Positions 34,608 to 47,471 of a stretch of DNA of 64,000 bases are shown in pieces; the stretch's first letter is position 1; each line of letters opens with the position of its first letter. Source of the DNA: Glandiceps talaboti. Lineage: Eukaryota; Hemichordata; Enteropneusta; Spengelidae. The stretch is taken from the NCBI RefSeq assembly GCF_964340395.1, contig NC_135567.1, forward strand, positions 248,001 to 312,000. The letters are read 5' to 3'. A program made the position numbers and the translations under genes. Under the pieces are notes generated by a model. That model was not told the origin of the DNA, did no database searches, and worked only from the letters and a program-made list of their open reading frames with translations.

Positions 34608-37600
34608 TTTTATTCACTAAACTAAGTACAAAATAAGTCAGTTTATTCACTAAATTAAGTACAAAATAACTCAAAATAAGTCAGTTTATTCACTAAACTA
34701 AGTACAAAATAACTCAAAATAAGTCAGTTTATTCACTAAACTAAGTACAAAATAACTCAGTTTGTTCACTAAACTAAGTACAAAATAAGTCAGTTTATTC
34801 ACTAAACTAAGTACAAAATAACTCAGTTTATTCACTAAACTAAGTACAAAATAAGTCCGTTTATTCACTAAACTAAGTACAAAATAAGTCAGTTTATTCA
34901 CTAAACTAAGTACAAAATAAGTCAGTTTATTCACTAAACTAAGTATAAAATAAGTCAGTTTATTCACTAAACTAAGTACAAAATAACTCAGTTTATTCAC
35001 TAAACTAAGTACAAAATAAGTCAGTTTATTCACTAAACTAAGTACAAAATAAGTCCGTTTATTCACTAAACTAAGTACAAAATAAGTCAGTTTATTCACT
35101 AAACTAAGTACAAAATAAGTCAGTTTATTCACTAAACTAAGTACAAAATAACTCAAAATAAGTCAGTTTATTCACTAAACTAAGTACAAAATAACTCAGT
35201 TTGTTCACTAAACTAAGTACAAAATAAGTCAGTTTATTCACTAAACTAAGTACAAAATAAGTCAGTTTATTCACAAAACTAAGTATAAAATAACTCAGTT
35301 TATTCACTAAACTAAGTACAAAATAAGCAGTTTATTCACTAAACTAAGTACAAAATAACTCAGTTTATTCACTAAACTAAGTACAAAATAAGTCAGTTTA
35401 TTCACTAAACTAAGTACAAAATAAGTCCGTTTATTCACTAAACTAAGTACAAAATAAGTCAGTTTATTCACTAAACTAAGTACAAAATAAGTCCGTTTAT
35501 TCACTAAACTAAGTACAAAATAAGTCAGTTTATTCACTAAACTAAGTATAAAATAACTCAGTTTATTCACTAAACTAAGTACAAAATAACTCAGTTTATT
35601 CACTAAACTAAGTACAAAATAACTCAGTTTATTCACTAAACTAAGTACAAAATAAGTCAGTTTATTCACTAAACTAAGTATAAAATAAGTCAGTTTGTTC
35701 ACTAAACTAAGTACAAAATAAGTCAGTTTATTCACTAAACTAAGTATAAAATAACTCAGTTTATTCACTAAACTAAGTACAAAATAACTCAGTTTGTTCA
35801 CTAAACTAAGTACAAAATAAGTCAGTTTATTCACTAAACTAAGTACAAAATAACTCAGTTTATTCACTAAACTAAGTACAAAATAACTCAGTTTATTCAC
35901 TAAACTAAGTATAAAATAACTCAGTTTATTCACTAAACTAAGTATAAAATAACTCAGTTTATTCACTAAACTAAGTATAAAATAAGTCTGTTTATTCACT
36001 AAACTAAGTACAAAATAAGTTAGTTTATTCACTAAACTAAGTATAAAATAAGTCAGTTTGTTCACTAAACTAAGTACAAAATAAGTCAGTTTATTCACTA
36101 AACTAAGTACAAAATAACTCAGTTTATTCACTAAACTAAGTATAAAATAAGTCAGTTTATTCACTAAACTAAGTACAAAATAAGTCAGTTTATTCACTAA
36201 ACTAAGTATAAAATAACTCAGTTTATTCACTAAACTAAGTACAAAATAAGTTAGTTTATTCACTAAACTAAGTACAAAATAACTCAGTTTATTCACTAAA
36301 CTAAGTACAAAATAAGTCAATTTATTCACTAAACTAAGTACAAAATAACTCAGTTTATTCACTAAACTAAGTACAAAATAACTCAGTTTATTCACTAAAC
36401 TAAGTACAAAATAAGTTAGTTTATTCACTAAATTAAGTACAAAATAACTCAGTTTGTTCACTAAACTAAGTACAAAATAAGTCAGTTTATTCACTAAACT
36501 AAGTACAAAATAAGTCAGTTTATTTACTAAACTAAGTACAAAATAAGTCAGTTTATTCACTAAACTAAGTACAAAATAAGTTAGTTTATTCACTAAACTA
36601 AGTACAAAATAACTCAGATTGTTCACTAAACTAAGTACAAAATAAGTCAGTTTATTCACTAAACTAAGTATAAAATAAGTTAGTTTATTCACTAAATTAA
36701 GTACAAAATAACTCAGTTTATTCACTAAACTAAGTATAAAATAAGTCAGTTTATTCACTAAACTAAGTATAAAATAAGTCAGTTTATTCACTAAACTAAG
36801 TACAAAATAAGTCAGTTTATTCACTAAACTAAGTACAAAATAAGTCAGTTTATTCACTAAACTAAGTATAAAATAAGTCAGTTTATTCACTAAACTAAGT
36901 ATAAAATAAGTCAGTTTGTTCACTAAACTAAGTACAAAATAAGTCAGTTTATTCACTAAACTAAGTACAAAATAAGTCAGTTTATTCACTAAACTAAGTA
37001 CAAAATAACTCAGTTTGTTCACTAAACTAAGTACAAAATAAGTCAGTTTATTCACTAAACTAAGTACAAAATAAGTCAGTTTATTCACTAAACTAAGTAC
37101 AAAATAACTCAGATTGTTCACTAAACTAAGTACAAAATAACTCAGTTTATTCACTAAACTAAGTACAAAATAAGTCAGTTTATTCACTAAACTAAGTACA
37201 AAATAAGTCAGTTTATTCACTAAACTAAGTACAAAATAACTCAGTTTGTTCACTAAACTAAGTACAAAATAACTCAGTTTATTCACTAAACTAAGTATAA
37301 AATAAGTCAGTTTATTCACTAAACTAAGTATAAAATAAGTCAGTTTATTCACTAAACTAAGTACAAAATAACTCAGTTTATTCACTAAACTAAGTATAAA
37401 ATAAGTCAGTTTATTCACTAAACTAAGTACAAAATAACTCAGTTTATTCACTAAACTAAGTATAAAATAAGTCAGTTTATTCACTAAACTAAGTACAAAA
37501 TAACTCAGTTTATTCACTAAACTAAGTACAAAGTAAGTCAGTTTGTTCACTAAACTAAGTACAAAATAAGTCAGTTTATTCACTAAACTAAGTATAAAAT

Positions 37601-40600
37601 AAGTCAGTTTATTCACTAAACTAAGTACAAAGTAAGTCAGTTTGTTCACTAAACTAAGTACAAAGTAAGTCAGTTTGTTCACTAAACTAAGTATAAAATA
37701 AGTCAGTTTATTCACTAAACTAAGTATAAAATAAGTCAGTTTGTTCACTAAACTAAGTACAAAGTAAGTCAGTTTGTTCACTAAACTAAGTATAAAATAA
37801 GTCAGTTTATTCACTAAACTAAGTACAAAATATGTCAGTTTATTCACTAAACTAAGTACAAAATAAGTCAGTTTATTCACTAAACTAAGTACAAAATATG
37901 TCAGTTTATTCACTAAACTAAGTACAAAATAAGTCAGTTTATTCACTAAACTAAGTACAAAATATGTCAGTTTATTCACTAAACTAAGTACAAAATAAGT
38001 CAGTTTATTCACTAAACTAAGTACAAAATAAGTCAGTTTATTCACTAAACTAAGTACAAAATAAGTCAGTTTATTCACTAAACTAAGTATAAAATAACTC
38101 AGTTTATTCACTAAACTAAGTATAAAATAAGTCTGTTTATTCACTAAACTAAGTACAAAATAAGTCAGTTTATTCACTAAACTAAGTACAAAATAACTCA
38201 GTTTATTCACTAAACTAAGTACAAAATAACTCAGTTTGTTCACTAAACTAAGTATAAAATAAGTCAGTTTATTCACTAAACTAAGTACAAAATAAGTCAG
38301 TTTATTCACTAAACTAAGTACAAAATATGTCAGTTTATTCACTAAACTAAGTATAAAATAACTCAGTTTATTCACTAAACTAAGTACAAAATATGTCAGT
38401 TTATTCACTAAACTAAGTACAAAATAAGTCAGTTTATTCACTAAACTAAGTACAAAATAAGTCAGTTTATTCACTAAACTAAGTATAAAATAAGTCAGTT
38501 TATTCACTAAACTAAGTACAAAATAAGTCAGTTTATTCACTAAACTAAGTACAAAATAAGTCAGTTTATTCACTAAACTAAGTACAAAATAAGTCAGTTT
38601 ATTCACTAAACTAAGTATAAAATAACTCAGTTTATTCACTAAACTAAGTACAAAATATGTCAGTTTATTCACTAAACTAAGTACAAAATAAGTCAGTTTG
38701 TTCACTAAACTAAGTACAAAATAACTCAGTTTATTCACTAAACTAAGTATAAAATAAGTCAGTTTATTCACTAAACTAAGTACAAAATAACTCAGTTTAT
38801 TCACTAAACTAAGTATAAAATAAGTCAGTTTATTCACTAAACTAAGTACAAAATAAGTCAGTTTATTCACTAAACTAAGTACAAAATAAGTCAGTTTATT
38901 CACTAAACTAAGTACAAAATAAGTCAGTTTGTTCACTAAACTAAGTACAAAATAAGTCAGTTTATTCACTAAACTAAGTATAAAATAACTCAGTTTATTC
39001 ACTAAACTAAGTACAAAATAACTCAGTTTGTTCACTAAACTAAGTACAAAATAACTCAGTTTGTTCACTAAACTAAGTATAAAATAAGTCAGTTTATTCA
39101 CTAAACTAAGTACAAAATAACTCAGTTTATTCACTAAACTAAGTACAAAATAACTCAGTTTATTCACTAAACTAAGTACAAAATAAGTCAGTTTATTCAC
39201 TAAACTAAGTATAAAATAAGTCTGTTTATTCACTAAACTAAGTACAAAATAACTCAGTTTGTTCACTAAACTAAGTACAAAATAACTCAGTTTATTCACT
39301 AAACTAAGTACAAAATAACTCAGTTTATTCACTAAACTAAGTACAAAATAAGTCAGTTTATTCACTAAACTAAGTATAAAATAACTCAGTTTATTCACTA
39401 AACTAAGTACAAAATAAGTCAGTTTATTCACTAAACTAAGTACAAAATAAGTCAGTTTATTCACTAAACTAAGTATAAAATAACTCAGTTTATTCACTAA
39501 ACTAAGTACAAAATAAGTCAGTTTGTTCACTAAACTAAGTACAAAATAAGTCAGTTTATTCACTAAACTAAGTACAAAATAACTCAGTTTATTCACTAAA
39601 CTAAGTATAAAATAAGTCAGTTTGTTCACTAAACTAAGTACAAAATAAGTCAGTTTATTCACTAAATTAAGTACAAAATAAATCAGTTTATTCACTAAAC
39701 TAAGTACAAAATAAGTCAGTTTATTCACTAAACTAAGTACAAAATAACTCAGTTTATTCACTAAACTAAGTACAAAGTAAGTCAGTTTATTCACTAAACT
39801 AAGTACAAAATAACTCAGTTTATTCACTAAACTAAGTACAAAATAACTCAGTTTATTCACTAAACTAAGTACAAAATAACTCAGTTTATTCACTAAACTA
39901 AGTATAAAATAAGTCAGTTTATTCACTAAACTAAGTACAAAATAACTCAGTTTATTCACTAAACTAAGTATAAAATAAGTCTGTTTATTCACTAAACTAA
40001 GTACAAAATAAGTCAGTTTATTCACTAAATTAAGTACAAAATAACTCAGTTTATTCACTAAACTAAGTACAAAATAAGTCTGTTTATTCACTAAACTAAG
40101 TACAAAATAACTCAGTTTATTCACTAAACTAAGTATAAAATAAGTCTGTTTATTCACTAAACTAAGTACAAAATAAGTCAGTTTATTCACTAAACTAAGT
40201 ACAAAATAACTCAGTTTATTCACTAAACTAAGTACAAAATAAGTCAGTTTATTCACTAAACTAAGTACAAAATAAGTCTGTTTATTCACTAAACTAAGTA
40301 CAAAATAACTCAGTTTATTCACTAAACTAAGTATAAAATAACTCAGTTTATTCACTAAACTAAGTACAAAATAAGTCTGTTTATTCACTAAACTAAGTAT
40401 AAAATAACTCAGTTTATTCACTAAACTAAGTACAAAATAAGTCTGTTTATTCACTAAACTAAGTATAAAATAACTCAGTTTATTCACTAAACTAAGTACA
40501 AAATAACTCAGTTTATTCACTAAACTAAGTACAAAATAACTCAGTTTATTCACTAAATTAAGTACAAAATAACTCAGTTTATTCACTAAACTAAGTACAA

Positions 40601-42834
40601 AATAAGTCAGTTTGTTCACTAAACTAAGTACAAAATAACTCAGTTTGTTCACTAAACTAAGTACAAAATAACTCAGTTTATTCACTAAACTAAGTACAAA
40701 ATAACTCAGTTTGTTCACTAAACTAAGTACAAAATAAGTCAGTTTATTCACTAAACTAAGTACAAAATAAGTCAGTTTATTCACTAAACTAAGTACAAAG
40801 TAAGTCAGTTTGTTCACTAAACTAAGTACAAAGTAAGTCAGTTTGTTCACAAAACTAAGTACAAAATAAGTCAGTTTGTTCACTAAACTAAGTACAAAAT
40901 AACTCAGTTTGTTCACTAAACTAAGTACAAAATAAGTCAGTTTATTCACTAAACTAAGTACAAAATAACTCAGTTTATTCACTAAACTAAGTACAAAGTA
41001 AGTCAGTTTATTCACTAAACTAAGTACAAAATAAGTCAGTTTATTCACTAAACTAAGTACAAAATAACTCAGTTTATTCACTAAACTAAGTATAAAATAA
41101 GTCTGTTTATTCACTAAACTAAGTACAAAATAACTCAGTTTGTTCACTAAACTAAGTACAAAATAACTCAGTTTATTCACTAAACTAAGTACAAAATAAG
41201 TCAGTTTATTCACTAAACTAAGTACAAAATAACTCAGTTTGTTCACTAAACTAAGTACAAAATAAGTCAGTTTATTCACTAAACTAAGTACAAAATAACT
41301 CAGTTTATTCACTAAACTAAGTACAAAATAAGTCTGTTTATTCACTAAACTAAGTACAAAATAAGTCTGTTTGTTCACTAAACTAAGTACAAAATAACTC
41401 AGTTTATTCACTAAACTAAGTACAAAATAAGTCAGTTTATTCACTAAACTAAGTATAAAATAAGTCTGTTTATTCACTAAACTAAGTATAAAATAAGTCA
41501 GTTTATTCACTAAACTAAGTACAAAATAACTCAGTTTATTCACTAAACTAAGTACAAAATAAGTCGGTTTATTCACTAAACTAAGTATAAAATAACTCAG
41601 TTTATTCACTAAACTAAGTACAAAATAAGTCGGTTTATTCACTAAACTAAGTACAAAATAACTCAGTTTGTTCACTAAACTAAGTATAAAATAACTCAGT
41701 TTATTCACTAAACTAAGTACAAAATAACTCAGTTTGTTCACTAAACTAAGTATAAAATAACTCAGTTTATTCACTAAACTAAGTATAAAATAAGTCAGTT
41801 TATTAACTAAACTAAGTACAAAATAAGTCAGTTTATTCACTAAACTAAGTATAAAATAACTCAGTTTATTCACTAAACTAAGTACAAAATAACTCAGTTT
41901 ATTCACTAAACTAAGTATAAAATAAGTCAGTTTATTCACTAAACTAAGTATAAAATAAGTCAGTTTATTCACTAAACTAAGTACAAAATAAGTCAGTTTA
42001 TTCACTAAACTAAGTATAAAATAACTCAGTTTATTCACTAAACTAAGTACAAAATAAGTCAGTTTATTCACTAAACTAAGTACAAAATAAGTCAGTTTAT
42101 TCACTAAACTAAGTATAAAATAACTCAGTTTATTCACTAAACTAAGTACAAAATAAGTCAGTTTATTCACTAAACTAAGTACAAAATAAGTCAGTTTGTT
42201 CACTAAACTAAGTACAAAATAAGTCAGTTTATTCACTAAACTAAGTACAAAATAACTCAGTTTATTCACTAAACTAAGTACAAAATAACTCAGTTTATTC
42301 ACTAAACTAAGTACAAAATAACTCAGTTTATTCACTAAACTAAGTATAAAATAACTCAGTTTGTTCACTAAACTAAGTACAAAATAACTCAGTTTATTCA
42401 CTAAACTAAGTATAAAATAACTCAGTTTGTTCACTAAACTAAGTACAAAATAACTCAGTTTATTCACTAAACTAAGTACAAAATAACTCAGTTTATTCAC
42501 TAAACTAAGTATAAAATAAGTCAGTTTATTCACTAAACTAAGTATAAAATAACTCAGTTTATTCACTAAACTAAGTACAAAATAACTCAGTTTATTCACA
42601 AAACTAAGTATAAAATAAGTCAGTTTATTCACTAAACTAAGTATAAAATAACTCAGTTTATTCACTAAACTAAGTACAAAATAACTCAGTTTATTCACTA
42701 AACTAAGTATAAAATAACTCAGTTTGTTCACTAAACTAAGTACAAAATAACTCAGTTTATTCACTAAACTAAGTACAAAATAAGTCAGTTTATTCACAAA
42801 ACTAAGTACAAAATAACTCAGTTTATTCACTAAA
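34608..42834. repeat. 33-bp satellite, about 249 copies
   Basis: Units contain TTTATTCACTAAACTAAGTA then CAAAATAAGTCAG. Common variants are AAGTCAG/AACTCAG, TACAAA/TATAAA, TTTATTC/TTTGTTC, AAATAA/AAGTAA and GTCTG/GTCGG/GTCCG. Near the left end (34608-35330), extra 10-bp CTCAAAATAA insertions and a one-base deletion at about 35324 break the phase. From there to 42834 no length change was found. The array stops at 42834, but a diverged unit reappears at 44451-44503. Confidence 0.97.
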
Positions 42835-42872
42835 ACCAGATTTAAACTGAATGCCTCCCATATGGGAATCAT
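35307..42872 (-). other. 2,521-codon stop-free frame within the 33-bp satellite (not called as a gene)
   Basis: On the minus strand the array reads as an 11-residue repeat, SLVNKLTYFVL, with variants T/S, V/I and L/Q/R/P. The frame opens at an ATG in non-repeat sequence at 42872 and ends where a one-base deletion breaks the array. The repeat is hydrophobic with one Lys and one Asn per unit and resembles no family I know. The start has no supporting promoter or splice context. Substitutions are mostly missense, including Leu to Gln, Arg or Pro, which does not suggest selection on the protein. I judge it a by-product of a stop-free monomer whose length is a multiple of three. Confidence 0.3.
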
Positions 42873-43099
42873 TAATTATACAAATTAAACTAAAACAACT
42901 GAGGTAACAGGCCTTTTTTGGACAAGTGTGCTTTCTTAGGTGTATGTATTTGCCAAATTATATGGAATTTTAAGGGTGCATGATACTGCTTAATTACTGA
43001 GTATCGTTCATTACCTAAAATCATGCAAATTTTTCATTAAAACTGTAAGCTATATCAACAAATTTTATAGGACATATCCACTTTGTTATGGTTAATGTA

Positions 43100-43897
43100 T
43101 TCCTGCCAAAATTAGTGTCAACATCCCATTACGGTCTTTTCCAAATTTGCATGCACTCTACATGTAAATACGTTATAAATGTAAATACATGTACATGAAC
43201 ACATCAGTGTCATTCTCCCACACACCGTATACAAGTACATAGTTTGCACTTCTAAAAAGAAAACATTTATATGCAACAATACTCTATACAGTGGTTTAAT
43301 TTCATCTTTCTAGACTTGATTTTCTATGGTAATCACTCTCTAAAAATATGTGCTCCGAGAACGAACTCTGGATGAATGTATGCTAGGGCGGTTTTTTGAG
43401 TCGGACCATACAGAGTACATAAAACTACACTATGACACAATCTAACCGCAATCCACAAACTATTAGTTCCACGACCGTAATGGTCATGCTATCGATGGAT
43501 AGCCTTTCTAAATTCTAACCACGTCTGTTAATAAGTAACCAATCACGTGGATAAGTAATGATAATATCACGTCATTTCTAAACTACCCAAGACGTGCTCT
43601 CCACGTCAGCATCAGCAAATGGTCATGGGGCACTTGAAACTGTTGAAACGTTTTGCATACGATGGGTCATATTCAAATTTCACAGGTCACACTACACATA
43701 GAGATTTACAACTTGAAAGTACCAGTAGTTACATTCAGAACTGACTAAATCCATGATGCCTTATTCTACAACTTCGAAGCAAAGATGACAACCATACCAT
43801 TGCCAACAGTAAGCCCCATTTGTCCCCTGTTTATGACGTTCCAAGTGTCAAATATGGCATCAAATACACACGAATAACATGTTAACACGACCTCTGG
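43100..43897. mobile_element. 798-bp insert in element B with TA on both sides
   Basis: Element B copy 1 predicts GTTAATGTATGTACTGAATT as continuous sequence. Here GTTAATGTA (43091-43099) and TATGTACTGAATT (from 43898) are separated by 798 bp, and TA is present on both sides. The insert starts TTCCTGCCAAAATTAG and ends ACGACCTCTGG. No terminal inverted repeat, ORF or family match is visible. The interruption is clear, but the type of insert is unknown. Confidence 0.5.
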
Positions 43898-44245
43898 TAT
43901 GTACTGAATTACATGGAAATTGCAGTATGTATTCTTAAGATATGGCCTAATTACCGAAAATAATTAATTATGCAAATTATTCATTAACACTGTAAGGTAC
44001 CATCAACATATTTTATAGGACAAAAGTATGTTGTTATGTTTAACAAATACACTAGATTATATTGAAATTGAAGTAGGCAGTCTTAAGATATTGCTTAATT
44101 AGTTGATTTCATTGATATGCAAATTTACATAATTAAAATGAACAGATCTCGCTCAAAAACTAATCAGGTCTAACCATTACTCCAAACATTATCTGTACCA
44201 AATTTCATTATAATTGAACCAGCCGTTTTTAAGAATTGATGACAT

Positions 44246-44312
44246 AGACAGACAGACAGACACACAGACACACAGACACACAGACACACACACACACAGA
44301 CACACACACACA

Positions 44313-44396
<84 letters not shown>
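44246..44396. repeat. (CAGA)n then (CA)n microsatellite
   Basis: This is the microsatellite module of element B copy 2, close to its terminal hairpin. The frames across it are artefacts. Confidence 0.97.
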
Positions 44397-44398
<2 letters not shown>

Positions 44399-44450
44399 AG
44401 GACATCCCCCTTTTAATATCTCCCGTACCCTTACGGGAGGTAATATTACT

Positions 44451-44503
44451 AATAAGTCAGTTTGTCCACTAAAATTTGTACAAAATATGTCAGTTTGTCA
44501 TTC
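44451..44503. repeat. Diverged relic of the 33-bp satellite
   Basis: AGTCAGTTTGTCCACTAAAA then TTTGTACAAAATATGTCAG aligns over 33 bp with the monomer (AGTCAGTTTRTTCACTAAAC then TAAGTACAAAATA). A partial second unit follows (GTCAGTTTGTCATTC). It lies 1.6 kb beyond the end of the main array, across the element B insertion. Confidence 0.75.
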
Positions 44504-45150
44504 ATACAGAAACTGTCTCCACATACTTCAATCACATCTAAAAACTGAGAGTATACGGTATTCCAAATTTCTTTTTACTGGACAGGTTACGTAGAATCCA
44601 GCATTAGTATGTTTCAACTTTGTCCGAGAGGTGAAGTATTTCTTCAAGATAAGGCGAGAAATGTGTTATCATGTTTAGATTATTGTCATTAAGTTGCTGT
44701 CATTACCTTTCATATGTCCCAGGGAACAAGATGGCCACCAGGGAACAAAATGGCCACTGTAACCATGGCAATATTTGAAGAATCAAACAAAATTGCCCTG
44801 AGTAACACCGAATTCATACAATGAATGTTATCAAAGCTTTATATACTCATCAATATTTCAAATTAGAATATATTTATTACTTTCTGTACACACAGCAAAG
44901 AGAGATAAGAGTTGTTACACCTTTAGGGAATTGTACATATCATAAATTATTAAATGGTTTCAAAACTTACAGAGATTACAAGACTCTCTTACTGATATTG
45001 ATGTGTTATTGTCATGGCAACATACCACCATGCATTTCATCAAGCTAAATATGATAGTCAATGTATTTGGCTTTCAAGATAAGATGTGTGCATCGTTATT
45101 GTAACCATGACAACATCACAGTTCAGTGACCATAAGAATCTTTTACCAGG
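44504..45150. other. No gene recognised
   Basis: Single-copy sequence. The 75-codon frame at 44821-45048 shows no domain. A site fitting the RFX X-box pattern, GTAACCATGACAAC, lies at 45101-45114. Confidence 0.4.
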
Positions 45151-47187
45151 AATCCTACTTGTGGATCGAAAGGCACCCTAGCTACATGAAGATAGTAATA
45201 GTATCCTAGATTTGTAGATCGAAAGGCACCCTAGCTACATGAAGATAGTAATAGTATCCAAGCTTTGTGGATCAAAAGGCACCCTAGCTACATGAAGATA
45301 GTAATAGTATCCTAGATTTGTAGATCGAAAGGCACCCTAGCTACATGTACATGAAGATAGTAATAGTCAGAGGAGGATGGAAGGGGTGCAGAGCATGATG
45401 GGTAAAAATAACTGCGAAAGCTCATTACGCAGTGAGCCTCCATTGTGTGCGCTTGTGAACGTACGTTTACAATGGTGGCTGGCTCAGTGGTCACCAGCCG
45501 TACACGTAGTTTGGGGCATCAACTCGCCGTAACTTTCACAATAATTCATCATATTGGATACTATGAAAGCGAACACTTCGACTGATATTCCTCCCTCCGT
45601 GCTAGTAGAATCGATTTTGGAATTATTGATAGGAATACTGTGATTTTTCGTGAAGAATACTTGACCCCGCCGAGGTCGTAAATTTCGGTCCGGTTTTTCG
45701 CCCAAAATTTACAAAATTTTGCAAAAATAGATGGATTCTTATGTACTTTTAAATGGCTATAGTTAGAAATAGACAAGGTCTACTCAAGATTTTCGGTAGA
45801 AAGTGGGTGATCCGCCCCGGATTCGAAGGTGACAAGTGATGTGAAATGACAATGCAAACAGGCGAGTTTCTCCCTAGCTACATGAAGATAGTAATAGTAT
45901 CCTATCTTTGTGGATCAAAAGGCACCCTAGCTACATGAAGATAGCAATAGTATCCTAGCTTTGTGGATCGAAAGGCACCCTAGCTACATGAAGATAGTAA
46001 TAGTATCCTAGATTTGTAGATCGAAAGGCACCCTAGCTCCATGAAGATAGTAATAGTATCCCAGCTTTGTGGATCAAAAGGCACCCTAGCTACATGAAGA
46101 TAGTAATAGTATCCCAGCTTTGTGGATCGAAAGGCACCCTAGCTACATGAAGACAGTAATAGTATCCTAGATTTGTAGATCGAAAGGCACCCTAGCTCCA
46201 TGAAGATAGTAATAGTATCCCAGCTTTATGGATCGAAAGGCACCCTAGCTACATGAAGATAGTAATAGTATCCAAGATTTGTGGATCAAAAGGCACCCTA
46301 GCTACATGAAGATAGTAATAGTATCCCAGCTTTGTGGATCAAAAGGCACCCTAGCTACATGAAGATAGTAATAGTATTCCAGCTTTGTGGATCAAAGGGC
46401 ACCCTAGCTACATGAAGATAGTAATAGTATCCTAGATTTGTGGATCAAAAGGCACCCTAGCTACATGAAGATAGTAATAGTATCCCAGCTTTATGGATCG
46501 AAAGGCACCCTAGCTACATGAAGATAGTAATAGTACACCAGCTTTGTGGATCGAAAGGCACCCTAGCTACATGAAGATAGTAATAGTACACCAGCTTTGT
46601 GGATCAAAAGGCACCCTAGCTACATGAAGATAGTAATAGTATCCCAGCTTTGTGGATCAAAAGGCACCCCAGCTACATGAAGATAGTAATAGTATCCCAG
46701 CTTTGTGGATCGAAAGGCACCCCAGCTACATGAAGATAGTAATAGTATCCTAGATTTGTGGATCAAAAGGCACCCTAGCTCCATGAAGATAGTAATAGTA
46801 TCCCAGCTTTATGGATCGAAAGGCACCCTAGCTACATGAAGATAGTAATAGTACACCAGCTTTGTGGATCGAAAGGCACCCTAGCTACATGAAGATAGTA
46901 ATAGTATCCCAGCTTTGTGGATCGAAAGGCACCCCAGCTACATGAAGATAGTAATAGTATCCCAGCTTTGTGGATCGAAAGGCACCCCAGCTACATGAAG
47001 ATAGTAATAGTATCCCAGCTTTGTGGATCGAAAAAGGCACCCCAGCTACATGAAGATAGTAATAGTATCCCAGCTTTGTGGATCAAAAGGCACCCCAGCT
47101 ACATGAAGATAGTAATAGTATCCCAGCTTTGTGGATCGAAAGGCACCCTAGCTACATGAAGATAGTAATAGTACACCAGCTTTGTGG
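45151..47187. repeat. 53-bp satellite split by a 504-bp insert
   Basis: Units contain CTAGCTACATGAAGATAGTA then TCCCAGCTTTGTGGATCGAA and AGGCACC. There are about four units left of the insert and about 25 to its right (45872-47187). Variants include CCCAGC/CCTAGA/ACACCAGC, ATCGAA/ATCAAA and TAGCTAC/CAGCTAC/TAGCTCC. One left unit has a 6-bp TGTACA insertion. The last units are more uniform (CCCCAGCTAC), suggesting recent expansion at the right end. Confidence 0.95.
45368..45871. mobile_element. 504-bp non-repeat insert inside the 53-bp array
   Basis: The array stops after GATAGTAATAGT and resumes at CCCTAGCTACATG. About 30 bp of a monomer are missing, and I see no target-site duplication. The insert runs from CAGAGGAGGATGG to GGCGAGTTTCT. 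It is richer in GC and CpG than its surroundings. It has no terminal inverted repeat and no convincing ORF. It could be an element, or a captured piece of host promoter or exon DNA. Confidence 0.4.
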
Positions 47188-47471
47188 AAATTATTATCCT
47201 GAGATATCTCTAAGTTAGTGCATAAATGAAAAATAAATAAATAAAAACATATAATATGTGTTTTCTACTAGAATACAAGGCTAATGATGATAAAACTAGA
47301 CTAGCTGTAACTGTTTTGTTAGATATAAAGACTTACTTGTCCTCTATACAATCACCTGTGTAGCAGTACACAATATTACTATGGTGCATTAAATCAAATC
47401 AAATCAAATCAAATCTGTAAAATCAGTACCCAACAAATTATGATTTCAGCTGATTGCTATTACTAAGATAA
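47188..47471. other. No gene recognised; short (AATCA)n run
   Basis: AT-rich. A run of five or so AAATC units lies at about 47392-47416. Confidence 0.4.

Larger units (their letters stand above)
42985..44443 (-). mobile_element. Element B (copy 2), interrupted by a 798-bp insert
   Basis: Read on the minus strand from 44443, it starts TACCTCCCGTAAGGGTACGG, a hairpin with 8-bp stems (44420-44439). A (CA)n/(CAGA)n microsatellite and the B body follow (AACGGCTGGTTCAATTATAA, AGACCTGATTAGTTTTTGAG). Subrepeats then extend to about 43898 and, after the insert, from 43099 to about 42985. The left boundary is approximate. Confidence 0.65.

Noticed and set aside
45470-45568. A-box-like TGGCTCAGTGG and a short ATG frame in the insert of the 53-bp array
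   Set aside because: No B-box lies at a proper distance and no cloverleaf can be drawn; the frame is only about 31 codons.
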